From NCBI RefSeq assembly GCF_028288225.1, contig NZ_JAQBOC010000070.1:1-53249 (forward strand): a DNA stretch of 53,249 bases. Direction: 5' to 3'. Position numbers and translations under genes: made by a program. The notes under the pieces are model-generated. The model ran no database searches and had not been told where the DNA came from. It saw only the letters and a program-made list of their open reading frames with translations. Shown piece by piece: positions 1 through 8,264 of the stretch (position 1 is its first letter; each line of letters opens with the position of its first letter). The DNA comes from Mucilaginibacter sp. Its GTDB lineage: Bacteria; Bacteroidota; Bacteroidia; Sphingobacteriales; Sphingobacteriaceae.

Positions 1-89
1 GAAGCTAATAAAAAGCTTCTCCTGATAGTTTTTCTTTCCTTGCATGACACAATATACTAATAATCAGTATATTAAACAAATTTATTGTT

Positions 90-253
90 TGTTAGGCATG
101 TAGTCGTGCAACAGCCACTTTAGCCAAACGGCAATGAATGTAACAAATAGCAGACAAATTCATTGGCGTTCCTTTATGGGTCGGATAAGGATAAAATAAG
201 AAGTTAAGGGCTTTAGCCAAAAATCAGCAGGTTAGCGATAATTGGATTTGTAC
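90..253. repeat. Degenerate copy of a dispersed TIR element (family R1)
   Basis: This stretch matches the right two thirds of the complete 252-bp element at 32912-33163. Shared blocks include the run around the word GGCAATGAATG, the GCGGATAAG..ATAAAATAA block, and the right end GGCTTTAGCC followed by CAGCAGGTTAGCG. The left terminus is missing or unrecognisable and the right terminus has diverged (GATAATTGGATTTG instead of GGCAATTTGAATTG). The first 90 bases of the window hold no gene, only a short hairpin (GAAGC..GCTTC) and a small AT-rich palindrome (ATATACT..AGTATAT). Confidence 0.6.
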
Positions 254-264
254 TCGTTTTGGGC

Positions 265-792
265 TTATTTCCCATGTATATTATAAAAATTATAATCCGT
301 CATTGGGGCATCGGTAAAGCCGAGGTTGCGGCCCATGGTTACAATTTGCCCGCGATGGTAGGTGCTGTGGTTCATTACCTGCATAATGTATTCAAAATTC
401 TGAAAGTCACATTGAAACCAGGGATTAATAACCATCGTGTTTTCTTCAATCTGCTGGTTAGTCATTGATTCAATATAATCTGCAAACTCGTCGGAATTCT
501 CAACCAGCCCTTTAAAGGCATCTTCAAGTGTGCTGTTAAATTCTTCAAATCCTTCCGATTCGGTTCTTTTTATGTTTGATAGCCAATACCGTTGCGTATT
601 CCAGATGTGCACAATAGTTGCTTTTATGGTAGTGAAGCTGGATGGCACTTCCTGTGCTAAAACATCAGCCGGTTTTGTGCGCAGCCAGTTTACAAGGGTT
701 GCATTTGCCCAAAGATTGTAACCGGCATAATTTTTCATTAAATAAACAATCTGAGGTACGCTTGTTTCGATGGTTGATTCCTGCTGTTTCAT
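265..792 (-). CDS. DinB family protein
   Basis: A 175-residue four-helix-bundle protein of the DinB/YfiT superfamily, whose members are soluble, often metal-dependent enzymes (thiol-linked transferases or hydrolases) with varied substrates. The likely metal ligands are His62 (VHIWN), His142 and His146 (NHSTYHRGQI), spaced as in the family. A helix-rich start (YNLWAN near residue 25) and an aromatic-rich end fit the fold. No operon partner is visible: the upstream gene is divergent. The specific substrate cannot be told from sequence. The window contains a second, unrelated DinB-like gene at 24059-24541. Confidence 0.85.
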   Translation of the reverse strand: MKQQESTIETSVPQIVYLMKNYAGYNLWANATLVNWLRTKPADVLAQEVPSSFTTIKATIVHIWNTQRYWLSNIKRTESEGFEEFNSTLEDAFKGLVENSDEFADYIESMTNQQIEENTMVINPWFQCDFQNFEYIMQVMNHSTYHRGQIVTMGRNLGFTDAPMTDYNFYNIHGK

Positions 793-946
793 AGTGATTT
801 TGTTTTGATCTTATACAAAGGAAAGAAGGGCGGATGACAACCCTATGTCAGCAGTAAATTATAATAAGGAAATAATTTCAATTATGCGGGTTTTGAGATT
901 GCGATGATTTAAATCTATCAGCTTATTGTACTACTTTAGTGCACAT

Positions 947-1663
947 ATGAGAATCCCCACTATTACCGGAATTATAGATAGGCGCATCCTGGTTAACTTC
1001 ACAGTAGACCCGGATATTGCTAAGGCTATAGTGCCGTTTCCTTTCAAGCCTAAAATTGTTGATGGGAGGGCAATAGCAGGAATTTGCCTGATCAGGTTAA
1101 AACACGTGAGGCTAAAAGGGCTGCCGGCATTTATGGGTGTGGGATCTGAAAATGGCGCACACCGAATTGCTGTTGAATGGGAAGAGGGTAATCAGCTAAA
1201 GGAAGGTGTTTATATACCAAGAAGAGATACCTCTTCGCTGTTTAATGTGGCAACAGGCGGAAGAATATTCCCGGGCAGGCATTTCCGGGCAAAATTTGAT
1301 GTAAAAGAGGGCGGCGGCAACTATCATATAGCATTCAAAAGCACTGATGGAACCACCATTAACATTGATGCAACAATAAAGGAAACATTTGGAGATCAAT
1401 CGATATTTAAAGACTTAAATGCCGCCTCTGACTTTTTTAAAGCAGGATCTACGGGATACTCGCCCAATGGCAGCCGGTATGAGGGCCTATCGCTTAAAAC
1501 TCATAAATGGGAAGTCAGGCCACTTGCGGTAAGCAATGTGGCATCGAGCTATTTTGAAAATAAACAATTATTTCCGGCTGGTTCAGTTATGTTTGATAAT
1601 GCCTTGCTTATGGAAAATATACCGCATGAGTGGTCGTCTGTGTCAGACAAAATATGCTGTTAA
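947..1663 (+). CDS. DUF2071 (YqjF-like) family protein
   Basis: About 238 residues. The start MRIPTITGIIDRRILVNF and the segment KPKIVDGRAIAGICLIRLKH are characteristic of the DUF2071/COG3361 family, which shares the acetoacetate-decarboxylase-like fold; the biochemical role is unknown. I chose the ATG at 947 over a TTG 21 bases upstream because the family's conserved N-terminus begins there. There are no signal peptide or membrane segments, so it is probably cytoplasmic. It is divergent from the DinB gene and has no co-directional neighbour downstream, so it is likely a single-gene unit. Confidence 0.8.
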   Translation: MRIPTITGIIDRRILVNFTVDPDIAKAIVPFPFKPKIVDGRAIAGICLIRLKHVRLKGLPAFMGVGSENGAHRIAVEWEEGNQLKEGVYIPRRDTSSLFNVATGGRIFPGRHFRAKFDVKEGGGNYHIAFKSTDGTTINIDATIKETFGDQSIFKDLNAASDFFKAGSTGYSPNGSRYEGLSLKTHKWEVRPLAVSNVASSYFENKQLFPAGSVMFDNALLMENIPHEWSSVSDKICC

Positions 1664-1697
1664 TATCTAAATAAAAATACACCCATGCGGCGCTTAA

Positions 1698-1901
1698 TTA
1701 AAAATTAGCTTTTGCCTCCTTGGCGGTTTTACTAACCTGGCCAAGTGCATCTTCGGCATATTGTTTAGCCTTGTCGAACCAATCCGGCGCATTTTCTGCC
1801 AGGTCGTCAATAATTGAGCGGCCATCCGCGTTCTTTTTTGTTATGTAGTTAATACCGTAACCTACGGCAGCGCCAACTATAATGAATTTTAATATGCCCA
1901 T
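1698..1901 (-). CDS. Small YtxH-like membrane-anchored protein
   Basis: A 67-residue protein with one N-terminal glycine-rich hydrophobic helix (residues 3-20, ILKFIIVGAAVGYGINYI) followed by an acidic/basic amphipathic tail (DWFDKAKQYAEDALGQVSKTAKEAKANF) likely to form a coiled coil. This arrangement is like YtxH/general-stress small proteins. It is convergent with the DUF2071 gene and sits alone. The function is unknown. Composition and a proper ATG start support a real gene rather than a chance ORF. Confidence 0.65.
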   Translation of the reverse strand: MGILKFIIVGAAVGYGINYITKKNADGRSIIDDLAENAPDWFDKAKQYAEDALGQVSKTAKEAKANF

Positions 1902-2005
1902 GATTTTAAAGTTTTTTAATAAAACAGGATTTAGGGAAGAATGTTTTTGATCTGTTGTTGAAATGTTGTAAGGTTGAAATGTTGCAAAGTTGTATTATGT
2001 TAAAA

Positions 2006-3079
2006 TTAACCTACAAGCCACTTGCTTTTTGGCAAATATGAAAGAACTTTTATAATAATGTAAGTGGTGATAAAAGTACATAATGCAATCAGCGGCATTT
2101 TGATTGCAGCACTGGTAAAGTATTCATCCAGGAAAGAATGATATGCGTTGAGCACCATAATATGGCAGAGGTAAATCCCATAGCTCTTTGCGGAAACATC
2201 AATAATAAGCCTTGTTAAACGCAGTGCTGTATTTTGAATTTTGATGTTTTTTATGAGCAGGAAAACTCCGGCAGTCATCATCGCTACGTTAATTGTTTCA
2301 AAACCCCATGTAAGTTCAAGGGTGTTCACATATTTTTCTGCAAGTAAGCCGTGTAAAAATCCGTAAGCTGTGATGGCATAACCTGTAATTATCAGCGTGA
2401 CACCTGCCACATAATTCCATGTCCGGGGCTGCATGTGAAATTTTTTGATGTAATTAGCTAACACCGCATAACCTAAAAAACCTGAAAAATAATACAGCAT
2501 GGGGGTATGGTTCCAATATTCTTCACCCCAAATTTTCGGGAATATCAAATGAATATAGGGCAGTGTAAAAGCAATGCCCCACAGCATTAAGTAGAACTCC
2601 ATTCCCCTGCGGCTTGCTGTTTCTATCCATGGCGATAATATTGGCGCAAACAGGTACAAGCCCAGCAGCATGTATACAAACCACAGGTGTCCAATCTCAA
2701 CACCATAATTTACGGGGATCTTAAGAATGTTTATCAACGTAGTGTTCAGATCCGCGCTCCCCATAAAATAATAATAAAAGGCATAAATGATACACCACAA
2801 TACAAAAGGGATGGCCACCCGGCTCAACCGCTTTTTAAAAAATGTGCCGGTATTATTAACCGGGAACAAAAAAAATCCCGAGATCATTATGAACAGCGGA
2901 ACGCAAATACGGCACAGGGAATTATACCAGCCCACTATATTAGCATCGGGTGTGTTTAATACTACGCCCTGGTTACCAACGTAATAAAACTCGCCGGTAT
3001 GGATCTGTATTACCATGTAACAGGCAATAACCCTTAACAGGTCTAATGAATAATTGCGGGAAGGTTTAACGGTCGTCAT
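2006..3079 (-). CDS. Acyltransferase family 3 membrane protein
   Basis: A 357-residue integral membrane protein with about ten hydrophobic segments. The N-terminal SLDLLRVIACYMVIQIHTGE matches the acyltransferase-3 (OafA/YrhL/WecH) signature with the conserved His at residue 27. Such proteins move acetyl or other acyl groups across the inner membrane onto polysaccharides or lipids. The positive-inside loop FFKKRLSRVAIPFVLW after TM2 is also typical. There is no adjacent polysaccharide cluster, so the acceptor is unknown. It is upstream of, but not clearly co-transcribed with, the small YtxH-like gene. Confidence 0.85.
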   Translation of the reverse strand: MTTVKPSRNYSLDLLRVIACYMVIQIHTGEFYYVGNQGVVLNTPDANIVGWYNSLCRICVPLFIMISGFFLFPVNNTGTFFKKRLSRVAIPFVLWCIIYAFYYYFMGSADLNTTLINILKIPVNYGVEIGHLWFVYMLLGLYLFAPILSPWIETASRRGMEFYLMLWGIAFTLPYIHLIFPKIWGEEYWNHTPMLYYFSGFLGYAVLANYIKKFHMQPRTWNYVAGVTLIITGYAITAYGFLHGLLAEKYVNTLELTWGFETINVAMMTAGVFLLIKNIKIQNTALRLTRLIIDVSAKSYGIYLCHIMVLNAYHSFLDEYFTSAAIKMPLIALCTFITTYIIIKVLSYLPKSKWLVG

Positions 3080-3130
3080 TGGTCCTGGCTTAAATAAAAG
3101 ATTAAGGTATTGAATCTTTTCTAATCCACA

Positions 3131-3267
3131 ACAGATTAAAATCCGTTGCTACCAAATGTGCCGGGCCGATGGCCCTCTTAAAATAGGGTTTGGATTTATT
3201 ACGCGATCAATCCGGGTGCGTTGCCTTGTCCGATCTTATATCTTATAACAACGGATTAAAATTCTGT
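3131..3267. repeat. Imperfect inverted-repeat element
   Basis: An ACAGATTAAAATCCGTTG arm (3131-3148) is mirrored by CAACGGATTAAAATTCTGT (3249-3267): the arms are complementary except for one indel and a short mismatch. The 100 bases between are non-coding. This fits a small non-autonomous palindromic element in the gap between two minus-strand genes. It has no coding capacity and no obvious terminator T-tract. Confidence 0.5.
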
Positions 3268-3304
3268 AAGGCTGCTCCCCCCAATGCATGCCCTGCATTT
3301 TTAT

Positions 3305-4213
3305 TTATCCATAATTCACATATTGCTCGTTAAAGCTGCCGTCATCATAAAAATCAATCAGACCATAGCCGGGTGCTGTTTCGCGTTTGTTGCCCTCCCA
3401 CCAGGCACCGCTTACCGCGCCATTACATATATAGGTTACATTGTTGTAAACCACCTTGTCGCGCAGGTGAATGTGCCCGCTCAGGCACAGCTTTACATTT
3501 GGGTGCCTGTAAAAAAGATCGATTATTTTATTGGTATCGGTGTGCATATCGCCGCCAAGGATCTCCCATTTATTACTCCCGGCTGCAATATCATCAACCA
3601 TTAACGTAGCCGACAGGATAGGAATGTGCGACAGTACGCAAACAGGCGTCGTGACAGGTGTTGATTTTAGCTCATTCTCCAGCCAGTTAAGCTGTTCATC
3701 ACCCAGTTTGCCAATGTACCAGGTGTTGTCAATATCAAGGTGAACACTGTCCAGCATAATAAACTTCCAGCCACTCTTTGTAAAACTATAATAAGGCGAG
3801 GCAAGCTGCAGTTGGTCCATTGAATATTTTTTGCCATATACGGCCTGGCCCTTGTCATTTTCATTCCACCAGATATCGTGATTGCCTAAAACATAATGCA
3901 TGGGCAGGCTGCAATCTGCTTTTATAGTTTTATGCCATAGGTTCCATTGTGTATTTATGGTATCCAGGTTCTCCTTGTTCATATCAAACACAACATCGCC
4001 GCCATTCAGTATAAAGTCGACCCCTTTTTGCTGCTGTGCATGGTGCAGGCATTTTGCAAAGCGTGCCGGGGCATCCCATTTGTCTTTCAAATGGATATCG
4101 GTAAGGTGTGCCACTCGTAAAACAGGTTTCCGGTCGGCGGCTGTACTTTTAAAAGGCAGGGCCGGGATCAATAACAGACCGCCAAGGCTTTTTAGGGCTG
4201 ATCTTCTTTGCAT
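3305..4213 (-). CDS. Secreted calcineurin-like metallophosphoesterase
   Basis: A 302-residue protein with an N-terminal twin-arginine-like leader (MQRRSALKSLGGLLLIPALP, ending around STAA), so probably exported by Tat or Sec. The full binuclear metal motif set is present: DIH (Asp39, His41), GGDVV (Asp73), GNHD (Asn111, His112), a later LSHIPI histidine and a C-terminal SGHIHLRD (GHxH). The length and motif order match Icc/CpdA-like and 3',5'-cyclic-nucleotide/phosphodiesterase-type enzymes, but the substrate cannot be assigned. It is transcribed divergently from the FadR-type regulator. Confidence 0.85.
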   Translation of the reverse strand: MQRRSALKSLGGLLLIPALPFKSTAADRKPVLRVAHLTDIHLKDKWDAPARFAKCLHHAQQQKGVDFILNGGDVVFDMNKENLDTINTQWNLWHKTIKADCSLPMHYVLGNHDIWWNENDKGQAVYGKKYSMDQLQLASPYYSFTKSGWKFIMLDSVHLDIDNTWYIGKLGDEQLNWLENELKSTPVTTPVCVLSHIPILSATLMVDDIAAGSNKWEILGGDMHTDTNKIIDLFYRHPNVKLCLSGHIHLRDKVVYNNVTYICNGAVSGAWWEGNKRETAPGYGLIDFYDDGSFNEQYVNYG

Positions 4214-4481
4214 AATTGAAGTTTTTTTTTGAAAAACGAAAGTAGGGATACAAAGTAAAATTTGAGTAAGATTTATATGAATAAAAAAATGAAGGGCTTG
4301 CCCCTGCGTTACATCACCGATAATTTTTTAACCCCCGGGTTCGCCATAAATACACAAAAAAGCACTACGATTAATTGGAACAGGCACATTTTCTTTATTC
4401 TTAAAATTTTACACAATTATAATCTCCGGTTCATAGTTATGTTTAAACCATATTGTATATTTACCCTCATCAGATGATAAG
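4214..4481. other. Divergent intergenic region (phosphoesterase / GntR regulator)
   Basis: AT-rich non-coding gap between two divergent genes that must contain both promoters. I see no exact TAnnTTTG box, no palindromic FadR-type operator and no small gene I can support. The short open frame on the plus strand here is AT-rich low-complexity sequence without family features. Confidence 0.4.
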
Positions 4482-5150
4482 ATGAACCAAAACCTAATTC
4501 CACGCAAAACATTAGCCGATGAAGTGGCGGCAAAATTACAGGAACAAATACTTAAAGGAACCTACAATGTAAATCAGAAGCTGCCGGTTGAAGCGGAGTT
4601 GATGAAGGCCTTTGGCGTGGGCCGGTCAACAATCAGGGAGGCCGTAAAGATCATGGTTAACTCCGGCTTTCTGCGGGTGCAGCAGGGTATAGGTACTTTT
4701 GTTGAGGATAGCTCGGGCATAAACGAGCCGCTTGGCCAGCGGTTAAAAAGGGCCTCTTCAAAAAACATTGACGAGGTTCGCGAGATCCTTGAAATGAAAA
4801 TTGCAGAGAAAGCGGCAATGAACCGCACCGGTAACGATATCTCAAAACTTGAGCACTTTTTAAAAAAACGCACAAAAGCCGCCAATGATAATTTAATTGA
4901 AGATTGTATTGATGCGCATGTGAGCTTTTATATTGTACTTGCCGAGGCTTCAAAGAATGACATCCTCGCCGACCTATACAAACAATTTGCCGTGCAGCTA
5001 AAAAGCGACCTGATGAATACGCACCAGGACACCTCTTTTTTTAAAAACGGGCCGGATAATCACCACAAATTATTTGACAGCGTATTAAGGGAAGACCCTA
5101 AAATGGCCTGGTATTGGAGCGCTAAAATTACCGGGCAGATAACGAAATAA
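4482..5150 (+). CDS. FadR-subfamily GntR transcriptional regulator
   Basis: A 222-residue regulator. The N-terminal winged helix (about residues 8-75; LADEVAAKLQEQILKG, then the classic GRSTIREAVKIMVNSGFLRVQQGIGTFV) is followed by an all-helical FCD ligand domain with His residues (DAHVSFYIVL and DNHHKLFDSVL) placed like the metal-ligand histidines of this family. FCD regulators respond to small organic acids or sugar acids and usually control adjacent catabolic genes, but no such operon is adjacent here, so the regulon is unknown. The start codon immediately follows an AT-rich leader. Confidence 0.88.
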   Translation: MNQNLIPRKTLADEVAAKLQEQILKGTYNVNQKLPVEAELMKAFGVGRSTIREAVKIMVNSGFLRVQQGIGTFVEDSSGINEPLGQRLKRASSKNIDEVREILEMKIAEKAAMNRTGNDISKLEHFLKKRTKAANDNLIEDCIDAHVSFYIVLAEASKNDILADLYKQFAVQLKSDLMNTHQDTSFFKNGPDNHHKLFDSVLREDPKMAWYWSAKITGQITK

Positions 5151-5202
5151 CCCGGATTTTTAAATCCTCGGATGATGGGATGATGCGTTTTAATTTTTAA
5201 TT

Positions 5203-5362
5203 TAGTGCAGGGCATAGCCCTGCGCTATTATATTTCGCCATTGCAGGGCTTTTGTTTATATCCCAGGTTTCGTGAAATAAAACAATCTTGAAGATGACTG
5301 TTTTAGACTCAGCGTGACCCTGGAAGGGTCTAATCTATCAGCGCAGGGCATCGCCCTGCGAT
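5203..5362. repeat. REP-like palindromic pair (family R2)
   Basis: Two palindromic modules, GCAGGGC-N3-GCCCTGC at 5207-5223 and 5343-5359, flank about 120 bases that include TTGCAGGGC and CCTGGAAGGG fragments. The same module occurs at 22326-22438 and, in a related GCAGGTC/GGCCTGC form, at 33753-34028 and 8158-8182. Organisation as paired inverted modules resembles BIME/REP elements. It lies between the 3' ends of two convergent genes and could also stabilise or end transcripts. Confidence 0.65.
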
Positions 5363-5385
5363 ATATTATAAGATATGGTATAATA

Positions 5386-6222
5386 TTAAAACAACGAGAT
5401 CTGCTGTGCTTTAAGCGCTACTCCCTTTGTTTGCGGGGTAACGGATCCTTCAATGGGACTTCCGATATAATAAACCTCCGTTTCCACATATCGCGAAGCA
5501 ACAATAATATTTATTCCATCGGCGCAGTTGTCAAATAAGTCCTGTACCAACTGTGGGTCGTTGTTATTTTTTGACAGGTGGGATAACAGCAGGTGGGTCA
5601 TAAACGATGGCTTATGCGCGGTAAAAAGCTCAAGTGCCTGTTTGTTTGATAAGTGGCCGTGCCCGCCGCGGATCCGTCGTTTTAAATGGTAGGGGTAGCC
5701 GCCCTTGTCGAGCATTTCGTCGTCATAATTAGCCTCCAAAAAAGCTGCGTGACATTGGCTGAAATGATGGATAAGGTTTTCGCAAACAAAGCCAATATCA
5801 GTAAACACGCCCACTTTAATATCCCGGCAGGTAATTAAAAAGCTGTGCGGGTTGCTGGCGTCATGCTGTTTGGGGAATGCGGAAACATGCAGTCCGCCTA
5901 TGGTAATGGTTTCAAAAGCACCAAAAGCTATAACCAGCTCACTATCCAGCATTAAGCCGCCTCTTTGAAGTGTTGGCGGCGTAATGTAAACCGGCAGCCT
6001 GTACTTCTTTGCTATTACGGGAATGCCGTTGATATGGTCGGAGTGCTCATGCGATACAAAAATGGCCTTTACTTTTTGCATGGATAAGCCCAGCCGCAGC
6101 ATCCTTCTCTCTGTTTCGCGGCAGGAGATCCCGGCATCAATCAACACAGCTTCGTGCTCGTTACCTACGTAATAGCAATTACCGTTACTCCCGGAATTTA
6201 ATGATGCAATAAACAGCGACAT
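5386..6222 (-). CDS. YycJ/WalJ-like MBL-fold metallohydrolase
   Basis: A 278-residue metallo-beta-lactamase-fold hydrolase. Motif HxHxDH is His58-Glu-His60-Ser-Asp62-His63 (FVSHEHSDHINGI), followed by a later His (FPKQHDAS), FTDIGF and LLSHLS metal-ligand regions. The N-terminal ASLNSGSNGNCYYV is the hallmark of the YycJ subfamily, implicated in Firmicutes in cell wall/division-linked nuclease activity; that role is not established here. A perfect palindrome GTTAC-AAA-GTAAC sits 4 bases upstream of the ATG and could be an operator. It is divergent from yceH and has no operon partner. Confidence 0.85.
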   Translation of the reverse strand: MSLFIASLNSGSNGNCYYVGNEHEAVLIDAGISCRETERRMLRLGLSMQKVKAIFVSHEHSDHINGIPVIAKKYRLPVYITPPTLQRGGLMLDSELVIAFGAFETITIGGLHVSAFPKQHDASNPHSFLITCRDIKVGVFTDIGFVCENLIHHFSQCHAAFLEANYDDEMLDKGGYPYHLKRRIRGGHGHLSNKQALELFTAHKPSFMTHLLLSHLSKNNNDPQLVQDLFDNCADGINIIVASRYVETEVYYIGSPIEGSVTPQTKGVALKAQQISLF

Positions 6223-6244
6223 ATCTGTTACAAAGTAACGGTTT

Positions 6245-6440
6245 TTTTATTTCGGATTTCGGATGTTTGATTGCGGAATTTATTAAGGTTGAATTATTGA
6301 TTTAGTGAATTAGTGATTGGCTTGATCGCAAATTATTGAATTAAGAAATTGAGTTTGCGAACTTAAACCATTCCGAAATCGGCAATCCGACTTTCGCATT
6401 TGAACAAAATCCGAAATCAAACATCCGACATCCGAAATCA
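6245..6440. repeat. Inverted repeat of 'CGGATTTCGGATG' type
   Basis: The arm TTTCGGATTTCGGATGTTTGATT near 6246 is complementary to the ATCAAACATCCGACATCCGAAATC segment near 6417-6440. The two arms flank the divergent promoter region of the MBL hydrolase and yceH genes. Similar words recur at 20920-20950, so this is a dispersed spacer repeat. In the right arm it creates a spurious in-frame N-terminal extension on yceH. Confidence 0.5.
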
Positions 6441-6459
6441 AAAATATATCTTTACTCCT

Positions 6460-7107
6460 ATGGATTCACCGATAACTTTACCTGTACTTGATGCCGCTGA
6501 ACTTCGGGTGCTTGGCTCATTAATGGAAAAAAGTAAAACCACGCCCGATTATTACCCCATGACCATCAACAGCCTTACCCTGGCTTGTAATCAAAAAACA
6601 TCGCGCAAGCCGGTTGTTAATTATGATGAAGATACCGTTGCCCAGGCTTTAAACACGCTCAAAAGGCGCGGACTAATCTCTACAGCAACCGGAGGTTCCA
6701 TCCGCAGTGTAAAATACAAACACAATTTTGCCATCGTATTCCCGGTGTTGCCATCCGAGGTTGCCATTATTTGCCTGTTGATGCTGCGCGGCCCGCAAAC
6801 ACCTGGTGAGATAAATACCAATTCGGGCAGAATGTATGAGTTTGAATCGATAGAAGAAGTACAGGAAAAACTGGAACGGTTAAGCAGCGCCGAAATGCCA
6901 TTTTTAATGCAGCTGCCCCGCAGACCGGGACAAAAAGAAGTGCGTTATGCCCACTTATTGTGCGGCGTACCCGAAGTAAATGATGATGATTTTAATGATG
7001 ATGCACCGGTAAGCAAAAGCGGGCTTGAAGCAAGGGTAACCAGGCTGGAAACAGAGCTTGCAGAACTAAGGGAAGCCTTTGATAAGCTAATGAAAGAATT
7101 AAGTTAA
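6460..7107 (+). CDS. yceH: YceH family (DUF480) protein
   Basis: 215 residues from the ATG chosen here, the same length as E. coli YceH. The start PVLDAAELRVLGSLMEKSKTTPDYYPMTINSLTLACNQKTSR is diagnostic of the UPF0502/DUF480 family: two winged-helix domains, then a predicted C-terminal coiled coil (ARVTRLETELAELREAFDKLMKELS). The exact role is unknown. The open frame extends 20 codons further upstream, but that part is repeat sequence (CCGAAATC words) and is rejected as coding. Confidence 0.85.
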   Translation: MDSPITLPVLDAAELRVLGSLMEKSKTTPDYYPMTINSLTLACNQKTSRKPVVNYDEDTVAQALNTLKRRGLISTATGGSIRSVKYKHNFAIVFPVLPSEVAIICLLMLRGPQTPGEINTNSGRMYEFESIEEVQEKLERLSSAEMPFLMQLPRRPGQKEVRYAHLLCGVPEVNDDDFNDDAPVSKSGLEARVTRLETELAELREAFDKLMKELS

Positions 7108-7199
7108 AACTACAACGACTAAATATTATTTATAGGTTAAAAAACTTATTGGTGTGATGTTTGTTTGATTACTAAATTAAAACACCAAACTATATACCT

Positions 7200-7787
7200 A
7201 TGAAGAAGTTAAGTTACGCGATCATGATCGCAATTGCAGCCTATGCATTCCAGGGCTGTAACAACACCAAAAAGGACGCGAAAGAAAGTGCCGACAGTTT
7301 GAACAAAACCAAGGACACGACTACCAACGCTGCTGCTACCGGTGGCATAGCGGTTGCTCCCGACGATGCTAAATTTGCTACGGATGCTGCCAACGGCGGT
7401 TTGACTGAAGTTACTTTAGGCAAGCTGGCCCAGTCAAAAACCAGCAATGCCCGGATTAAAAGTTTTGCTGATATGATGGTTACTGACCATTCCAAAGCAA
7501 ACGACGAGCTAATGGGAATTGCCAAGGCAAAGAATATTACCCTTCCTGCAGCCCCTGACGCCGATCATCAAAAGAAAATAGACGACCTTTCAAAATTATC
7601 AGGTAAAAAGTTTGATAAAGCTTATGTTGATGCCATGGTTGACGGGCATAAGAAAACACTCGATCTGATGAACAAGGGTGCAAAAGACTGCAAGGATAGT
7701 GAGCTAAAAGCCTTTGCTGCTAAAACTGCCCCCATAGTACAAATGCACCTTGATGCGATCAATAAGATCCATGATAGCATGAAATAA
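7200..7787 (+). CDS. DUF4142 lipoprotein
   Basis: 195 residues with a lipoprotein leader (AYAFQGC, acylated Cys near residue 20), a low-complexity Lys/Asp/Thr linker, then a DUF4142 ferritin-like four-helix domain (DAKFATDAANGGLTEVTLGKLAQSKTSNARIKSFADMMVTDHSKAN..). The domain's His residues (TDHSKAND, DGHKKTLDL, MHLDAI) recur as in the family. It is probably anchored in the outer membrane or periplasm. The function is unknown; family members are common in Bacteroidota and often stress-linked. A strong terminator follows. Confidence 0.85.
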   Translation: MKKLSYAIMIAIAAYAFQGCNNTKKDAKESADSLNKTKDTTTNAAATGGIAVAPDDAKFATDAANGGLTEVTLGKLAQSKTSNARIKSFADMMVTDHSKANDELMGIAKAKNITLPAAPDADHQKKIDDLSKLSGKKFDKAYVDAMVDGHKKTLDLMNKGAKDCKDSELKAFAAKTAPIVQMHLDAINKIHDSMK

Positions 7788-7807
7788 TATTAGCGAAACT
7801 CGCTGCT

Positions 7808-7840
7808 AAGGGGAATGGAGATTATGCCTATTCCCCTTTT
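7808..7840 (+). terminator. Rho-independent terminator after DUF4142 gene
   Basis: Stem AAGGGGAAT / ATTCCCCTTTT around a short loop, with the T-rich tail formed by the stem's end. It lies 20 bases after the stop codon. Confidence 0.75.
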
Positions 7841-7935
7841 ATGTAAAACCATTGCTTCATTTCCCCCTTAAATACCGTGAACCAAATTGAATCATCTTGT
7901 ACGGAATTGTATAAGCCGGATAGCTTTTGATGTGT

Positions 7936-7943
7936 TAATTTTG
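7936..7943 (+). promoter_or_regulatory. Candidate Bacteroidota -7 box for the small transcript
   Basis: TAATTTTG is an exact match to TAnnTTTG. A TTG lies upstream at 7907-7909, but the 26-base spacing is longer than ideal. A start near 7950 would produce a short transcript ending at the hairpin at 8056-8087. Confidence 0.4.
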
Positions 7944-7949
7944 TACAGA

Positions 7950-8087
7950 GGTTTAGAAAAAAGCGCCCGTCGCTTCATAAAATTTGGTGGGGACACGGAT
8001 AAGTAAGGGGCACAAAACATACTTAATTAGTGTTATTTCAGCTAATCTCACCAGGCAGGATTTCCGTACAGGGAATCCTGTTTTTTT
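7950..8087 (+). ncRNA. Candidate small RNA with intrinsic terminator
   Basis: No credible gene occupies this stretch, yet it is bracketed by a TAnnTTTG promoter box and a strong intrinsic terminator. The predicted transcript is about 140 nt: a 5-bp hairpin (AAGCG..CGCTT), an unstructured middle and the 3' terminator hairpin. I do not recognise a known RNA family: no SRP tetraloop pattern, no 6S-like central bubble that I can prove. It could instead be a leader of the downstream deformylase-like gene, but the terminator lies about 180 bases before that start. Confidence 0.35.
8056..8087 (+). terminator. Intrinsic terminator not attached to a gene
   Basis: A 10-bp stem CAGGATTTCC / GGGAATCCTG (one G-U pair) with loop GTACA is followed by seven T residues. 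It is 270 bases after the nearest upstream gene, which already has its own terminator. Confidence 0.75.
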
Positions 8088-8264
8088 GTGCATTGTTTTT
8101 AAATTCCAATATTTGCCTAATAGCGACGGGGTTCAAATCAGGGAACGAACATCATCTATCGCGCAGGTCGTCGACCTGTGCGAAACAAGGCATTAATCCA
8201 TCATTGGGATATGTTTTGAACATAGGTTGCAAGCCATCGCTATAAATGCTATTATCAAAACGCC
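8088..8264. other. Leader region of deformylase-like gene with one palindrome
   Basis: Non-coding. It contains the palindrome GCGCAGGTCGTCGACCTGTGCG (as GCAGGTC..GACCTG near 8161-8182), related to the GCAGGTC/GGCCTGC modules at 33.8-34.0 kb. No operator or promoter box could be fixed with confidence. Confidence 0.4.

Noticed and set aside
6400..6459. 20-codon N-terminal extension of YceH
   Set aside because: The sequence consists of CCGAAATC-type repeat words; the conserved family start is the ATG at 6460.
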